NCBI GenBank assembly: GCA_044222225.1
Contig: JBGANR010000004.1
Span: 174,844 to 238,843 of the forward strand
Length of the DNA stretch: 64,000 bases
Origin: JBGANR01 sp044222225
GTDB lineage: Bacteria; Actinomycetota; Actinomycetes; Mycobacteriales; Mycobacteriaceae
Reading direction: 5' to 3'
Position numbers and translations under genes: made by a program
Part shown: positions 6,766-14,821 of the stretch, piece by piece
How the letters are laid out: every line of letters starts with the position of its first letter
Numbering within the stretch: position 1 is the stretch's first letter
Notes under the pieces: generated by a model
The model's database searches: none
Seen by the model: the letters and a program-made list of their open reading frames with translations, nothing else
Told to the model about the DNA's origin: nothing

Positions 6766-8214
6766 CTCCCCGGCCGCCGAATGTCGTTGGGGGACGTTCC
6801 ACGGATTGTCGTCCCGCAGCGGTTCGGGCAGCCAGTCGTCGAAGAAACCCTGGTAGGCCACCGGTCGCAGGAACCGCTCGATCGACGCCGTGCCGACGGC
6901 GGTGTGCAGCGGGTTCGTCGTCGACGGAAAGGGTCCGCCGTGATGCTGCGCCGGTGTCACCGAGACGCCCGTCGGCCAGTCGTTGACGAGGATCCGGCCG
7001 GCCTTCTCCTCGATCGAGGGGAGCAGCGACGCGACGAGCGCGCCGTCGGACTCCTCGGCCTGGACCGTGAGCGTCAGCGATCCCTCGAACGTCGACACGG
7101 CCCGCGCGACCTGATCCGTGTCGCCGTACTCGACGACGATCGAGAACGGCCCGAAGGCCTCGGTCAGCACGTTCTCGCGATGCCGCTCGAACGTCTCGTG
7201 GTCGATCGCCAGCAGTCCGGGGGTCGGCACCCCGTCGACGACGGCCGACCGGGCGAGCAGCCGGCCCCCGACGTGGTCGACGAGTTCGGTGAGGCGGGCG
7301 GCGAACCCGGCGGTGATCGATTCGGTGAGCAGTTCGCCGGTGCGCACGGCGGCGGTGGCCGATGCGAGTTCGGCGTCGAGACCGTGTCCCTCCGGCAGGA
7401 ACAGCAGCCCGGGTTTCGTGCAGAACTGACCGTTGCCCAGGGTGAAGGAACCGACGAAGCCCCGAGCGATCTCGGCGCCCCGTGCCGCGACCGCCGCCGG
7501 CGTGACGAGCACCGGATTGATGCTGCCGAGTTCGCCGTAGAACGGAATCGGCCGCGCCCGTCCCGCGGCCAGTGCGGCGAGCGCGAGGCCGCCGTTCACC
7601 GATCCCGTGAACGTCCCGGTGTCGACGCGGTCGTCCGTCAGCGCGGCGACGCCCGCGGCCCGGCCGTAGACGACGTCGAACGTGCCCGTCGGCGAGCCGG
7701 CCGCGTCCAGTGCGGCGCGGACGACCGCCGCCGTCCGCGCGCTGAGCTCGGGATGTCCCTGGTGCGCCTTGACCACGACGGGGCACCCGGCCGCCAGCGC
7801 CGCGGCGGTGTCCCCACCGGCCACCGAGAACGCGAACGGGAAGTTGCTCGCCGCGAAGTTGAGGACGACGCCGATGGGCCGTCGCATGCGGCGGATGTCT
7901 GGCCGCGGCCCCGAACCGAACTCGGGATCGGGCGCGTCGATCCGCACGTCGAGGTGACGTGCGGCCAGCGCCTCCTCCGCGAACAGTCGCAGCTGCATCG
8001 TCGTCCGCCGGAGCTCGCCGCGCAGCCGTGCCTCGGGCAGATGGGATTCGGCCATCGCGACCGGGACCAGTTCGTCGGCAGCGGCGTCGAGCGCGTCGGC
8101 GACGGCGACGAGCAGGGCGTGCCGGCGGGCGGGGGACTGCACCGCGAGGATCGGCTTCGCCGCCGCGGCCGCGGCGAGGACGGCGTCGAGCTCGGTGCTC
8201 GTCGTGTCGTTCAT
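6742..8214 (-). CDS. Aldehyde dehydrogenase, 2,5-dioxovalerate (alpha-ketoglutarate semialdehyde) type
   Basis: A 490-residue aldehyde dehydrogenase. The general base lies in FYGELGSINP and the nucleophile in LGNGQFCTKPG. The spacing and the ELGSINP and GQFCTKPG wording are typical of 2,5-dioxovalerate dehydrogenases, which oxidise alpha-ketoglutarate semialdehyde to alpha-ketoglutarate with NAD(P). The start is the ATG at 8214, which overlaps the stop of the upstream rpiA gene as ATGA; a longer frame would run back into rpiA. It is the last gene of the operon. With the FAH-fold protein encoded at its beginning, it would supply the final oxidation of a Weimberg-like route. The family assignment is strong and the exact substrate is inferred. 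Confidence 0.85.
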   Translation of the reverse strand: MNDTTSTELDAVLAAAAAAKPILAVQSPARRHALLVAVADALDAAADELVPVAMAESHLPEARLRGELRRTTMQLRLFAEEALAARHLDVRIDAPDPEFGSGPRPDIRRMRRPIGVVLNFAASNFPFAFSVAGGDTAAALAAGCPVVVKAHQGHPELSARTAAVVRAALDAAGSPTGTFDVVYGRAAGVAALTDDRVDTGTFTGSVNGGLALAALAAGRARPIPFYGELGSINPVLVTPAAVAARGAEIARGFVGSFTLGNGQFCTKPGLLFLPEGHGLDAELASATAAVRTGELLTESITAGFAARLTELVDHVGGRLLARSAVVDGVPTPGLLAIDHETFERHRENVLTEAFGPFSIVVEYGDTDQVARAVSTFEGSLTLTVQAEESDGALVASLLPSIEEKAGRILVNDWPTGVSVTPAQHHGGPFPSTTNPLHTAVGTASIERFLRPVAYQGFFDDWLPEPLRDDNPWNVPQRHSAAGESQAWGRR

Positions 8215-8972
8215 CGACGCCACGCCGGCTTGCGGGCGGCCGACCGGTTGGGCAGGTCGATGATCCACGAGTCACCGCTCGGCGACGCCATGAGGATCTC
8301 GTCGACGATGCCGGTGAACATGCCGTTCTCCGCCACACCGGGGATCCAGTTGAGATTGGTGTCGAGCAGCGCCTTGTCCGTGATCGCGATGAGGTGCGCA
8401 TCGAGGATGAAGTTGCCGTTGTCGGTGACCACCGGCTCGCCGTCGCGCATCCGCCGCACGATCTCGATGTCCGAGTAGCCGAGGTCCGTCAACAGGGCCC
8501 GGACCGAGCGCTCGGTGGCCTGCCAGCCGTACTGCACCACCTCGATGGGCAGTGGGAAGCGTCCGAGCCGGTCGACCAGCTTGGTGTCGTCGGCGATGCA
8601 GACCACCTTGTTCGACGCCTCCGCCACCATCCGCTCCCAGAGCAGGCAGGCGCCGCCGCCCTTGATCTGGTCGCCGTCGTGGTCGACCTCGTCCGGGCCG
8701 TCGAGGGTGACGTCGAGCGGACGGTCGAGCGTGTTGATGTCGACGAGCGTGATGCCCACCGAGAGTGCGAGATCGCGTGTGAAGTTCGATGTCGGAACGC
8801 CGATGACATCGAGGCCCTCGGCGACCTTCTCACCGAGGGCGCGGACGAACCATGCCGACGTCGTGCCGGAGCCCAATCCGAGCCGGGCGCCGTCGTACGC
8901 GTAGCGCTCCACGGCGGCCCGCCCGACGGCGTACTTCGCCTTGTCCTGCGCCGATTCGGGGTTGTACTTCAT
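8211..8972 (-). CDS. rpiA: Ribose-5-phosphate isomerase A
   Basis: A 253-residue RpiA-family isomerase, slightly longer than the usual 220-230. It shows GLGSGTTSAWFV (phosphate loop), LDGPDEVD with the catalytic acid region, IKGGGACLLWERM with the active-site Lys and Glu, and the FPLPIEV motif. RpiA interconverts ribose-5-phosphate and ribulose-5-phosphate. Actinobacteria of this order normally rely on the unrelated RpiB for the pentose phosphate pathway, so an rpiA inside a catabolic operon suggests a dedicated role on a related phosphopentose or phosphotetrose. The ATG at 8972 has AAAGGA upstream. The gene follows the HAD phosphatase by 11 bases and overlaps the next aldehyde dehydrogenase by 4. 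Confidence 0.9.
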   Translation of the reverse strand: MKYNPESAQDKAKYAVGRAAVERYAYDGARLGLGSGTTSAWFVRALGEKVAEGLDVIGVPTSNFTRDLALSVGITLVDINTLDRPLDVTLDGPDEVDHDGDQIKGGGACLLWERMVAEASNKVVCIADDTKLVDRLGRFPLPIEVVQYGWQATERSVRALLTDLGYSDIEIVRRMRDGEPVVTDNGNFILDAHLIAITDKALLDTNLNWIPGVAENGMFTGIVDEILMASPSGDSWIIDLPNRSAARKPAWRR

Positions 8973-8983
8973 GGTGATTCCTT

Positions 8984-9652
8984 TCAGACGATGGAGAGCA
9001 GGTCGTCGAACGAGGAGAGGTGGAGGTCGGCCGGCACTCCGGGGTGACCCCAGGCGACCTGCGCGTAGGTCACTCCGGCGGCCTCGGCGGTCGCGCGGTC
9101 GATCTCGGTGTCGCCGACGTACAGCACACGCAGTCCGGCGGCGCCGAGGGCGTCGACGGTGTCGGTGAGGTGTCCGGGCTCCGGCTTCGGCGTCGGCGTG
9201 GTGTCCGATCCGACGACGGCCCCGACGATGTCGCCCACGCCGACCGCGTCGAGCACGGCCAGCGCGATGGCGGTCCGCTTGTTGGTGCACACTCCGATGA
9301 GGACGCCGCGGGCGTGCAGAGCGGGCAGAACCGTCGCCGCGGTGTCGAGCAGCGCGGTCCGCACCGCCGGGTAGGCGCGATACCGCTCCGAATAGGCCGC
9401 GAGCACGGCGTCGACGACGCCGGGCTCGTCCGGCGAATGCCCGGCGGCGGTGATGCACGCCGTGACGAGCACCCGCGGCCCGCCGCCGAGAGCGGCGCCG
9501 ACCTGCGCGGGCGTCACCTCGCCGAGGCCGCGGGAGCGCAACGCGTGGTTCATCGCATCGGCGATGTCGGCGCTGCTGTCGACGAGCGTCCCGTCGAGGT
9601 CGAGGACGACGGCCGAGAACCCGGTGTCTCCTCGCGCGTACTGGGCGGTCAT
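8984..9652 (-). CDS. HAD-superfamily phosphatase, phosphoglycolate-phosphatase-like
   Basis: A 222-residue haloacid-dehalogenase-fold hydrolase. Motif I is LDLDGTLVDSS with the nucleophile and acid Asp, motif II is the Thr of GVCTNK, motif III is the Lys in TPTPKPEP, and motif IV is VGDTEID. A helical cap lies between motifs I and II, as in Gph and related sugar phosphatases. It is embedded in the sugar-acid operon, with ATGA overlap to the upstream aldehyde dehydrogenase and 11 bases to rpiA. It probably removes phosphate from a pathway or side-product sugar phosphate. The substrate is unknown, and its coupling with RpiA is a contextual clue only. Confidence 0.88.
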   Translation of the reverse strand: MTAQYARGDTGFSAVVLDLDGTLVDSSADIADAMNHALRSRGLGEVTPAQVGAALGGGPRVLVTACITAAGHSPDEPGVVDAVLAAYSERYRAYPAVRTALLDTAATVLPALHARGVLIGVCTNKRTAIALAVLDAVGVGDIVGAVVGSDTTPTPKPEPGHLTDTVDALGAAGLRVLYVGDTEIDRATAEAAGVTYAQVAWGHPGVPADLHLSSFDDLLSIV

Positions 9653-11085
9653 CGCCCGGATCCGTAGCGGATCCGGATGTGCTTGTGCTCCAGGTAGCCC
9701 TCGAGTCCGGCCTTGCCGTGCTCGACGCCGAAGCCGCTGCCCTTGCGACCGCCGTACGGAGCGTTCATGATGCCCGCGTCGACGTTGTTGACCGCGACGT
9801 TGCCGTAGTCGAGCAGCCGGCCCAACTCGTGCGCCTGCTCGAGGTCGCGGGTGTAGACGTACGAGGCGAGCCCGGAATCGGTGCTGTTGGCCAGCGCGAT
9901 CGCGTCCGCCAGGTCGCTGTACGCCATGACGCCGACGACCGGCCCGAACGTCTCCTCGGACATGATGAGCATCTCCGGCGTGCAGTCGGCCACGACCGTC
10001 GGCGCGTAGAAGTACCCGGGGGCGAGTTCGGCGACCCGGCCGCCGCCCACCCGGACGGTGGCGCCGCGGGCGACAGCGTCGTCGACGTGCTGCTCGACGA
10101 CGTCGACCCCGGCCTGAGTGGCCATCGGGCCGATGTCGACGGACGCGTCCAGGCCGTCGCCCACGGTGAGCGTCTCGACCGCGGCGGTGAGGCCGTCGAC
10201 GAACTCCTCGTAGACCGAATCGTGGACGTAGATCCGGTTGATCGCGATGCAGATCTGGCCCACGTTGCGGAAGCCGCGACGTGCGGCGCCGGCGATGGCG
10301 GCGGGGACGTCGGCCTTGTCCGTGACGATCATCGGGCAGGTGCCGCCCAATTCCATCGTCAACGGCATGGCCCGCGGGACGTTGCGGGCGATGATGTCGC
10401 CGGTGGCGGTCGATCCGGTGAACGCGAGCTTGTCCAGACCGCGGTGGCCCGCGAGGGCCGGACCGGCGGCGCCGGCGCCGAGCACGAGATTGGCGACGCC
10501 GGCCGGCAGGCCCGCCTCTGCGATGCACTCGAAGAGCAGGACCGGCGAGACCGACGCGTACTGGGACGGCTTGACCACGATGGTGCAGCCGGCGGCGACG
10601 GCGGCGCACAACTTCCACCCGACGAGCTCGAGCGGGTAGTTCCACGGCGTGATGGCGCCGACGACCCCGACCGGTTCGAGCACCGCGAGGCTGGTGAACC
10701 CGTCGACGTCGTTGGGGATCACCTCGCCGTGGACGCGCGTCGCCTCCTCGGCGTAGAAGTGGAAGGCCTTGGCGAGCTTGTCGACCTCGCCGGTGGCCTC
10801 GCCGATCGTCTTGCCCATCTCGGTGGTGATCGCCCGGGCGAGTTCCGCCTCCCGGGCCTTCACGCGATCGCCGATGGCGTGCAGGTGGCGGGCCCGCACC
10901 GACGGGTTGACGTGTCGCCACTGCGCGAACGCGGTGCGGGCGGCTGCCACCGCGACGTCGACCTCGGCCGTGCCCGACGACGGCACGTGGGCGATGACGC
11001 TGTCATCGGCCGGATTGCGCGCGTCGAAGGTGGCCTCGGTGGACGTCCACCGTCCGTCGATGTAGTTCTTCAGAGTCTCGGTCAT
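9649..11085 (-). CDS. NAD(P)-dependent aldehyde dehydrogenase, succinate-semialdehyde-like
   Basis: A 478-residue aldehyde dehydrogenase with the Asn of TPWNYPLEL, the general base in MELGGTCP, the nucleophilic Cys in NVGQICIAINRIYV, and the late ETFGPVVGV box. It differs from the other aldehyde dehydrogenase of the operon and is closer in pattern to succinate-semialdehyde, lactaldehyde and glycolaldehyde dehydrogenases. It lies between the 2-hydroxyacid dehydrogenase (26-base gap) and the HAD phosphatase (4-base overlap). In this context it may oxidise a short aldehyde or open-chain sugar to the acid that feeds the pathway. That step is inferred, and the fold and catalysis are certain. Confidence 0.9.
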   Translation of the reverse strand: MTETLKNYIDGRWTSTEATFDARNPADDSVIAHVPSSGTAEVDVAVAAARTAFAQWRHVNPSVRARHLHAIGDRVKAREAELARAITTEMGKTIGEATGEVDKLAKAFHFYAEEATRVHGEVIPNDVDGFTSLAVLEPVGVVGAITPWNYPLELVGWKLCAAVAAGCTIVVKPSQYASVSPVLLFECIAEAGLPAGVANLVLGAGAAGPALAGHRGLDKLAFTGSTATGDIIARNVPRAMPLTMELGGTCPMIVTDKADVPAAIAGAARRGFRNVGQICIAINRIYVHDSVYEEFVDGLTAAVETLTVGDGLDASVDIGPMATQAGVDVVEQHVDDAVARGATVRVGGGRVAELAPGYFYAPTVVADCTPEMLIMSEETFGPVVGVMAYSDLADAIALANSTDSGLASYVYTRDLEQAHELGRLLDYGNVAVNNVDAGIMNAPYGGRKGSGFGVEHGKAGLEGYLEHKHIRIRYGSGR

Positions 11086-11111
11086 GTCTTCCTTCGCCTT
11101 CGTGGGGTCGG

Positions 11112-12071
11112 TCAGTTGACCTGGCAGCGGAGCGGCTCGCGCCGTCCGGCGCGCAGCGCCTCTTCGGCGGCCAGTCGTTGCAGGTCGCGGAGGGACTGTT
11201 CGGAGTAGTAGGCGGCGTGAGGGGTGAGCAGGGCGTTCGGATGCCGTCGCAGCGGATGGTCGACGGGTAGCGGCTCAGGCACGAAGACGTCGAGCGCGGC
11301 CCCCGCGAGCTGCCCGCTGTCGAGTGCCGCCAGGACGGCGTCCTGATCGACGAGCGCTCCCCGAGACGTGTTGACGAGGAACGAGCCGTGCGGCATCTTC
11401 GCCAGGTTCTCGAAGCCGACCACGCCCGTGGTTTCCCGCGTGGCAGGTGCGTGCAGCGAAAGCACGTGTGAGCGCCGGAACAGTTCGTCGAGACCGACGA
11501 GCTCGATGCCGTGCTCGGCTGCCGCTGCGGCGTCCGCGTACGGGTCGTAGGCGAGGATCTCGAACCCGAACGGCCGCAGCCGACGCGCGACGGCCCGCCC
11601 GATGCGGCCGGTGCCGAACAGGCCGACGGTGGTCTCGGCCATCGAGCGGATCGGCGCGAGTTCGGTGGCCGACGGCCAGCCGCCGGCGGCGACCGCCCGG
11701 CTGAAGTGGTGCAGTTTCCGGATGAGCGTGAGCACCGAGGTCACGGCGTGGTCGGCGACGGTGTCGGCGCCGTAGTCCGGGACGTTGCATACCCGGACGC
11801 CGAGCCGCTTCGCCGCGTCCAGGTCGACGTTGTCGTAGCCGATGCCGTAGCGGACGACGACCGCCCCGGGGTTGAGCTCCCGCAGCACGGCCTCGGTGAT
11901 CGGTGCGAAGTTGACCAGCGCGATGTCCGCGCCGCGCACCGCTCGGGCGGCGTCGGCCTCGGTGGAGACGTCGAACACCGCGAGTCCGGCCTGGAGTTCG
12001 TCTGCAGCCCGACGCTCGAACGCCACATCGGCGAAGGCGTGGTCGGTGATGACCATCAGCACGTCAGGCAC
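11112..12071 (-). CDS. D-isomer-specific 2-hydroxyacid dehydrogenase
   Basis: A 319-residue NAD-dependent dehydrogenase of the phosphoglycerate dehydrogenase/CtBP-like family: nucleotide-binding GLFGTGRIGRAVARRL with Asp in the following strand (AYDPY), catalytic Arg in NTSRGALVD, Glu in LDVFVPEP and His in LLTPHAAYYSE. It starts with GTG at 12071, inside the last codons of the FAH-fold gene (8-base overlap), so the two are translationally coupled. In a sugar-acid operon it could reduce or oxidise a 2-keto/2-hydroxy acid such as a 2-keto-3-deoxy acid, glyoxylate or hydroxypyruvate. Serine biosynthesis is less likely because no ACT domain is present. Confidence 0.88.
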   Translation of the reverse strand: MPDVLMVITDHAFADVAFERRAADELQAGLAVFDVSTEADAARAVRGADIALVNFAPITEAVLRELNPGAVVVRYGIGYDNVDLDAAKRLGVRVCNVPDYGADTVADHAVTSVLTLIRKLHHFSRAVAAGGWPSATELAPIRSMAETTVGLFGTGRIGRAVARRLRPFGFEILAYDPYADAAAAAEHGIELVGLDELFRRSHVLSLHAPATRETTGVVGFENLAKMPHGSFLVNTSRGALVDQDAVLAALDSGQLAGAALDVFVPEPLPVDHPLRRHPNALLTPHAAYYSEQSLRDLQRLAAEEALRAGRREPLRCQVN

Positions 12072-13251
12072 CGATCCTTTCGATGAACCCGCGGGCCGTG
12101 AGGTTCGCGATGAGGCCGCGCACGCCGAAGGTCCAGCGCGGCGCCTTCTCGGAGTGGTTCACCCGGTTCACGAGCGTCCCCAGCCTGGGGCTGGAGATGC
12201 GGACGACGTCGCGGAGGTGATGGGTGAAGCCCATGCCCGCCCCGCCGCGATCGTGCGTGGGGGAGAAGAGCGTCCCGGTGTAGAGGACGATCCCGTCCGG
12301 GTACTGGTGCGCGTCGCCGACCGTGTAGGCCGCCAGTGCCGCGACGTCTCGCGAGATCTCCCGCATCTGGCTGACGCCGTCGAGCACGAAGCCGTCGTCC
12401 TCGCCGAGCACCTGCAGCCGGACTTCGGTGCTGCGGACGTCGTCGAGGGTGAACGACTCGTCGAAGAGCCGGATGAACGGCCCGAGCGCCGCCGACGCAT
12501 TGTTGTCCTTCGCCTTGGGCAGCAGCAGAGCCGAGCGGCCCTCGACGTCGCGCAGGTTGACGTCGTTGCCGAGCATCGCGCCCACGATGCGGCCCGTCGA
12601 GGTGACCGCGATGGCGACCTCGGGCTCGGGGTTGTTCCACGAGGAGACCTGCGCGACGCCGATCTCGGCGCCGCATCCAACGGCGGACAGGATCGGCGCC
12701 TTGGTGAAGACCTCGGGATCCGGGCCGAGTCCGACCTCCAGGTACTGCGACCACTGGCCGCGGGCCTGCAGGTCCGCTTTGAGCCGCGCGGCGTCCTCGC
12801 CGCCGGGGGTGATGGCCGACAGATCGGTGCCGATGAGCGTTTCGAGCTCGCCGCGCAGCGCGTCGGCGCGCTCGGGGTCGCCGCCGGTGCGCTCTTCGAT
12901 GAGCCGTTCCAGCAGCGACGTCGCGAACGTCACGCCGGCCGCCTTCAGCACCGACAGGTCGACGGGCGCCAGCAGCCGCGGCAACCGATCACCGGTCTCG
13001 CTCACCGAGTTCGCCAGAATCTCGGTGACCGGCCACGATCGGGTTCCGGTCGCGGAGCGTGCTGCTGCGACCGGGTCCGCGGATTCCAGCAGATCGGTCA
13101 TCGTCGGGAACGTCGCCGTGATGTCGACGACGGCCCCGTCACGCAGGACGACGACACACGGCCCTTCGGTGGCCTGCGCCCGTCCGACGAGGGTGGCGGT
13201 GGCGGCGTCGTCGGGGAGGAGGGTCAGGGGGTCGTCGATGAGATGCGTCAT
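12064..13251 (-). CDS. Fumarylacetoacetate-hydrolase-fold protein, candidate 2-keto-3-deoxy-sugar-acid dehydratase
   Basis: A 395-residue protein of the FAH superfamily. The core at about residues 180-390 has acidic metal-binding positions in EIGVAQVSSWNNPEPEVAI and NDVNLRDVEG, while the N-terminal 180 residues are atypical of simple FAH hydrolases. The length and the NNPEPE wording fit the AraD1-like group, which includes dehydratases turning 2-keto-3-deoxypentonates into alpha-ketoglutarate semialdehyde. The last gene of the operon encodes a dehydrogenase of the type that oxidises that product, which supports the reading. The start is ATG 13251 with AAAGAG upstream. A hydrolase of another diketo acid remains possible. 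Confidence 0.75.
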   Translation of the reverse strand: MTHLIDDPLTLLPDDAATATLVGRAQATEGPCVVVLRDGAVVDITATFPTMTDLLESADPVAAARSATGTRSWPVTEILANSVSETGDRLPRLLAPVDLSVLKAAGVTFATSLLERLIEERTGGDPERADALRGELETLIGTDLSAITPGGEDAARLKADLQARGQWSQYLEVGLGPDPEVFTKAPILSAVGCGAEIGVAQVSSWNNPEPEVAIAVTSTGRIVGAMLGNDVNLRDVEGRSALLLPKAKDNNASAALGPFIRLFDESFTLDDVRSTEVRLQVLGEDDGFVLDGVSQMREISRDVAALAAYTVGDAHQYPDGIVLYTGTLFSPTHDRGGAGMGFTHHLRDVVRISSPRLGTLVNRVNHSEKAPRWTFGVRGLIANLTARGFIERIGA

Positions 13252-13400
13252 TGATTCTCTTTCGTTGGTGCGAGTAAATGGTCGCGGCGCTCGCGGAAAG
13301 CACCGGACTTCGGCCCGCAGGATCTCCCGGGCAATGGGTAGGCGTCAGCCGCACGGAATCCGGTTCGCGAATCCGTGTACGAGTGAATAAGGTTCTGAAG

Positions 13401-13420
13401 GCCGGTTCGATCGAACCGGC
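13401..13420. promoter_or_regulatory. Perfect 20-bp palindrome upstream of the sugar-acid operon
   Basis: GCCGGTTCGATCGAACCGGC is fully self-complementary, and flanking GAAG and CTTC nearly extend it. It sits in the 196-base gap between the FadR-type regulator's stop and the FAH-fold gene. It is either the terminator of the regulator gene or an operator for the operon. Confidence 0.55.
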
Positions 13421-13447
13421 TTCGTCGAGACGTATTCCTTTCGGGAA

Positions 13448-14143
13448 CTATTTTTCGCGAGTGATGAGCGCGCGATTTCTGATGATGCGCCGCAGATGGC
13501 TCTCCGCGGCGAAACGGGCTCTGGCGGGATCGCCCAGTTGAATGGCGTAGGCGATCTCGAGGTGCTCGGCCACCGTGTGGCCGGCTTCCGACGGATACCC
13601 CGTGCCCGCGTGGTAAGAGTCGCTCAAGAAGTCGTTGATCGGCCGGATGACGAGGGGGAAGAAGGGATTGCCGCTCGCCTCGGCGATCTTCTCGTGAAAG
13701 GCGAGGTCGGTGTCGAGGAATTCCGCGCTCGACGGATCGGCGACCCGCAACCGTTCGTTGAGCACGACGAGTTCGGCGAGGTGGGTGTCGCTCCGGCGAG
13801 CGGCGGCCAACGCCGCCATCTCGAGCTCGAGAACGAGTCGCAGTTCCATGAGTTGCTCGAACGAGCCCTCGCTGAGTCGGAGTAGGAGCCCGTACTGCTC
13901 GGCGATGACGCTGCCGTCGACCTCCGCCACCGTCATACCGCGGCCGGGCTTGACGGCGACCAGCCCGCGCTGAACGAGCACGCGGGTGGCCTCGCGGATC
14001 ACGGTGCGACTGACGTCGAACCGCTCGCAGAGCTCGGCCTCCGTGGGCAGCCGCTCGCCGACCGGCATCCCGATGATGTCGTTCTGGAGCGCCTCGGCGA
14101 CCGCGTCGGAGAGGCGCTGCTTGGCGCCCGCGTTCTCAACCAT
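13448..14143 (-). CDS. GntR-family regulator, FadR/FCD type, of the sugar-acid operon
   Basis: A 231-residue regulator with the GntR winged helix (about residues 10-75; LPTEAELCERFDVSRTVIREA and wing AVKPGRGMTV) and an FCD domain (DLAFHEKIA, AGHTVAEHLEIAYAI). It lies immediately upstream of, and in the same direction as, the FAH-fold operon, so it most likely senses an intermediate of that pathway. The start is set at ATG 14143: a good promoter (TTGACC, 17 bases, TACATT) ends 6 bases before it, implying a leaderless message. A longer frame from TTG 14224 would run through that promoter. It is similar to the regulator at 5956-6765, probably a paralogue. Confidence 0.9.
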   Translation of the reverse strand: MVENAGAKQRLSDAVAEALQNDIIGMPVGERLPTEAELCERFDVSRTVIREATRVLVQRGLVAVKPGRGMTVAEVDGSVIAEQYGLLLRLSEGSFEQLMELRLVLELEMAALAAARRSDTHLAELVVLNERLRVADPSSAEFLDTDLAFHEKIAEASGNPFFPLVIRPINDFLSDSYHAGTGYPSEAGHTVAEHLEIAYAIQLGDPARARFAAESHLRRIIRNRALITREK

Positions 14144-14149
14144 GCGATG

Positions 14150-14178
14150 AATGTATGCCAAAGATGGGACGGGGTCAA
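14150..14178 (-). promoter_or_regulatory. Promoter of the second FadR-type regulator
   Basis: Read on the minus strand, TTGACC (14178-14173) and TACATT (14155-14150) are separated by 17 bases, and the ATG at 14143 lies 6 bases after the -10 box. The arrangement predicts a leaderless mRNA. A TTGTATGATGAA site at 14290-14301 resembles the operator-like sites of the first FadR-type gene. Confidence 0.6.
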
Positions 14179-14355
14179 CCTTCCGTCTGACAAAAACGCG
14201 GCCGATGATGCCCGTCTTACCCAATTTAATGAGTTAGGCGACCGCATCGTGCCTGAATGTGCGAACCAGGGTCTGTCGAGCGGGAAAGTTTGTATGATGA
14301 AGTCTGGCGAACATTGAGGCAGCGCGGCGGGACCGGGGCTGCGTAGGGTCGAGGC

Positions 14356-14817
14356 GTGTTGCGCATTCCGCCCGCCGCCGATGACGCGGCGATGAGTGAG
14401 GCCGCCGAGCTGCTTCGCGTCTTCAATGCCGAGTACGACGACGACTGCCCGGACACGGGTTGGCTTGCCGCCCGGTTCGCCGAGCTCGTGACGGCGGGTG
14501 ACACCGTCGTCTACCTGTGGGGCGAGCCCGCGCACGGCTTCGGGCTCGTCCGGCTGCGGCCGTCGTACTACGAGGACGCACTCGAGGCGTACCTCGCCGA
14601 GCTCTACGTCGCGCCTGACCGGCGCGGTGGCGGTGAGGGCCGGGCGCTGTTGCGCGCGATCATGGCCGACGCCCGCGCCCGCGGTGCGGTCTACATGGAT
14701 CTGACGACGACGAACGTCGACCGGGCGGCCGTCGCGCTCTACGAATCCGTCGGCTTCGACCGACACGAACGCAGCGGCCCCGGGGTGACGTCCTACTACT
14801 TCGAGATCGACCTGTAG
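14356..14817 (+). CDS. GNAT-family N-acetyltransferase
   Basis: A 153-residue GNAT acyltransferase with the acetyl-CoA-binding segment LYVAPDRRGGGEGRALLRAI at about residues 83-102 (a R/Q-x-x-G-x-G/A loop) and the late strand AVALYESVGFDRHE. The start is GTG 14356, with TAGGGT 6 bases upstream, consistent with a leaderless transcript. It ends 4 bases before the convergent metG stop. The substrate (amino group of a small molecule or protein) cannot be predicted. Confidence 0.85.
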   Translation: MLRIPPAADDAAMSEAAELLRVFNAEYDDDCPDTGWLAARFAELVTAGDTVVYLWGEPAHGFGLVRLRPSYYEDALEAYLAELYVAPDRRGGGEGRALLRAIMADARARGAVYMDLTTTNVDRAAVALYESVGFDRHERSGPGVTSYYFEIDL

Positions 14818-14821
14818 CGCG

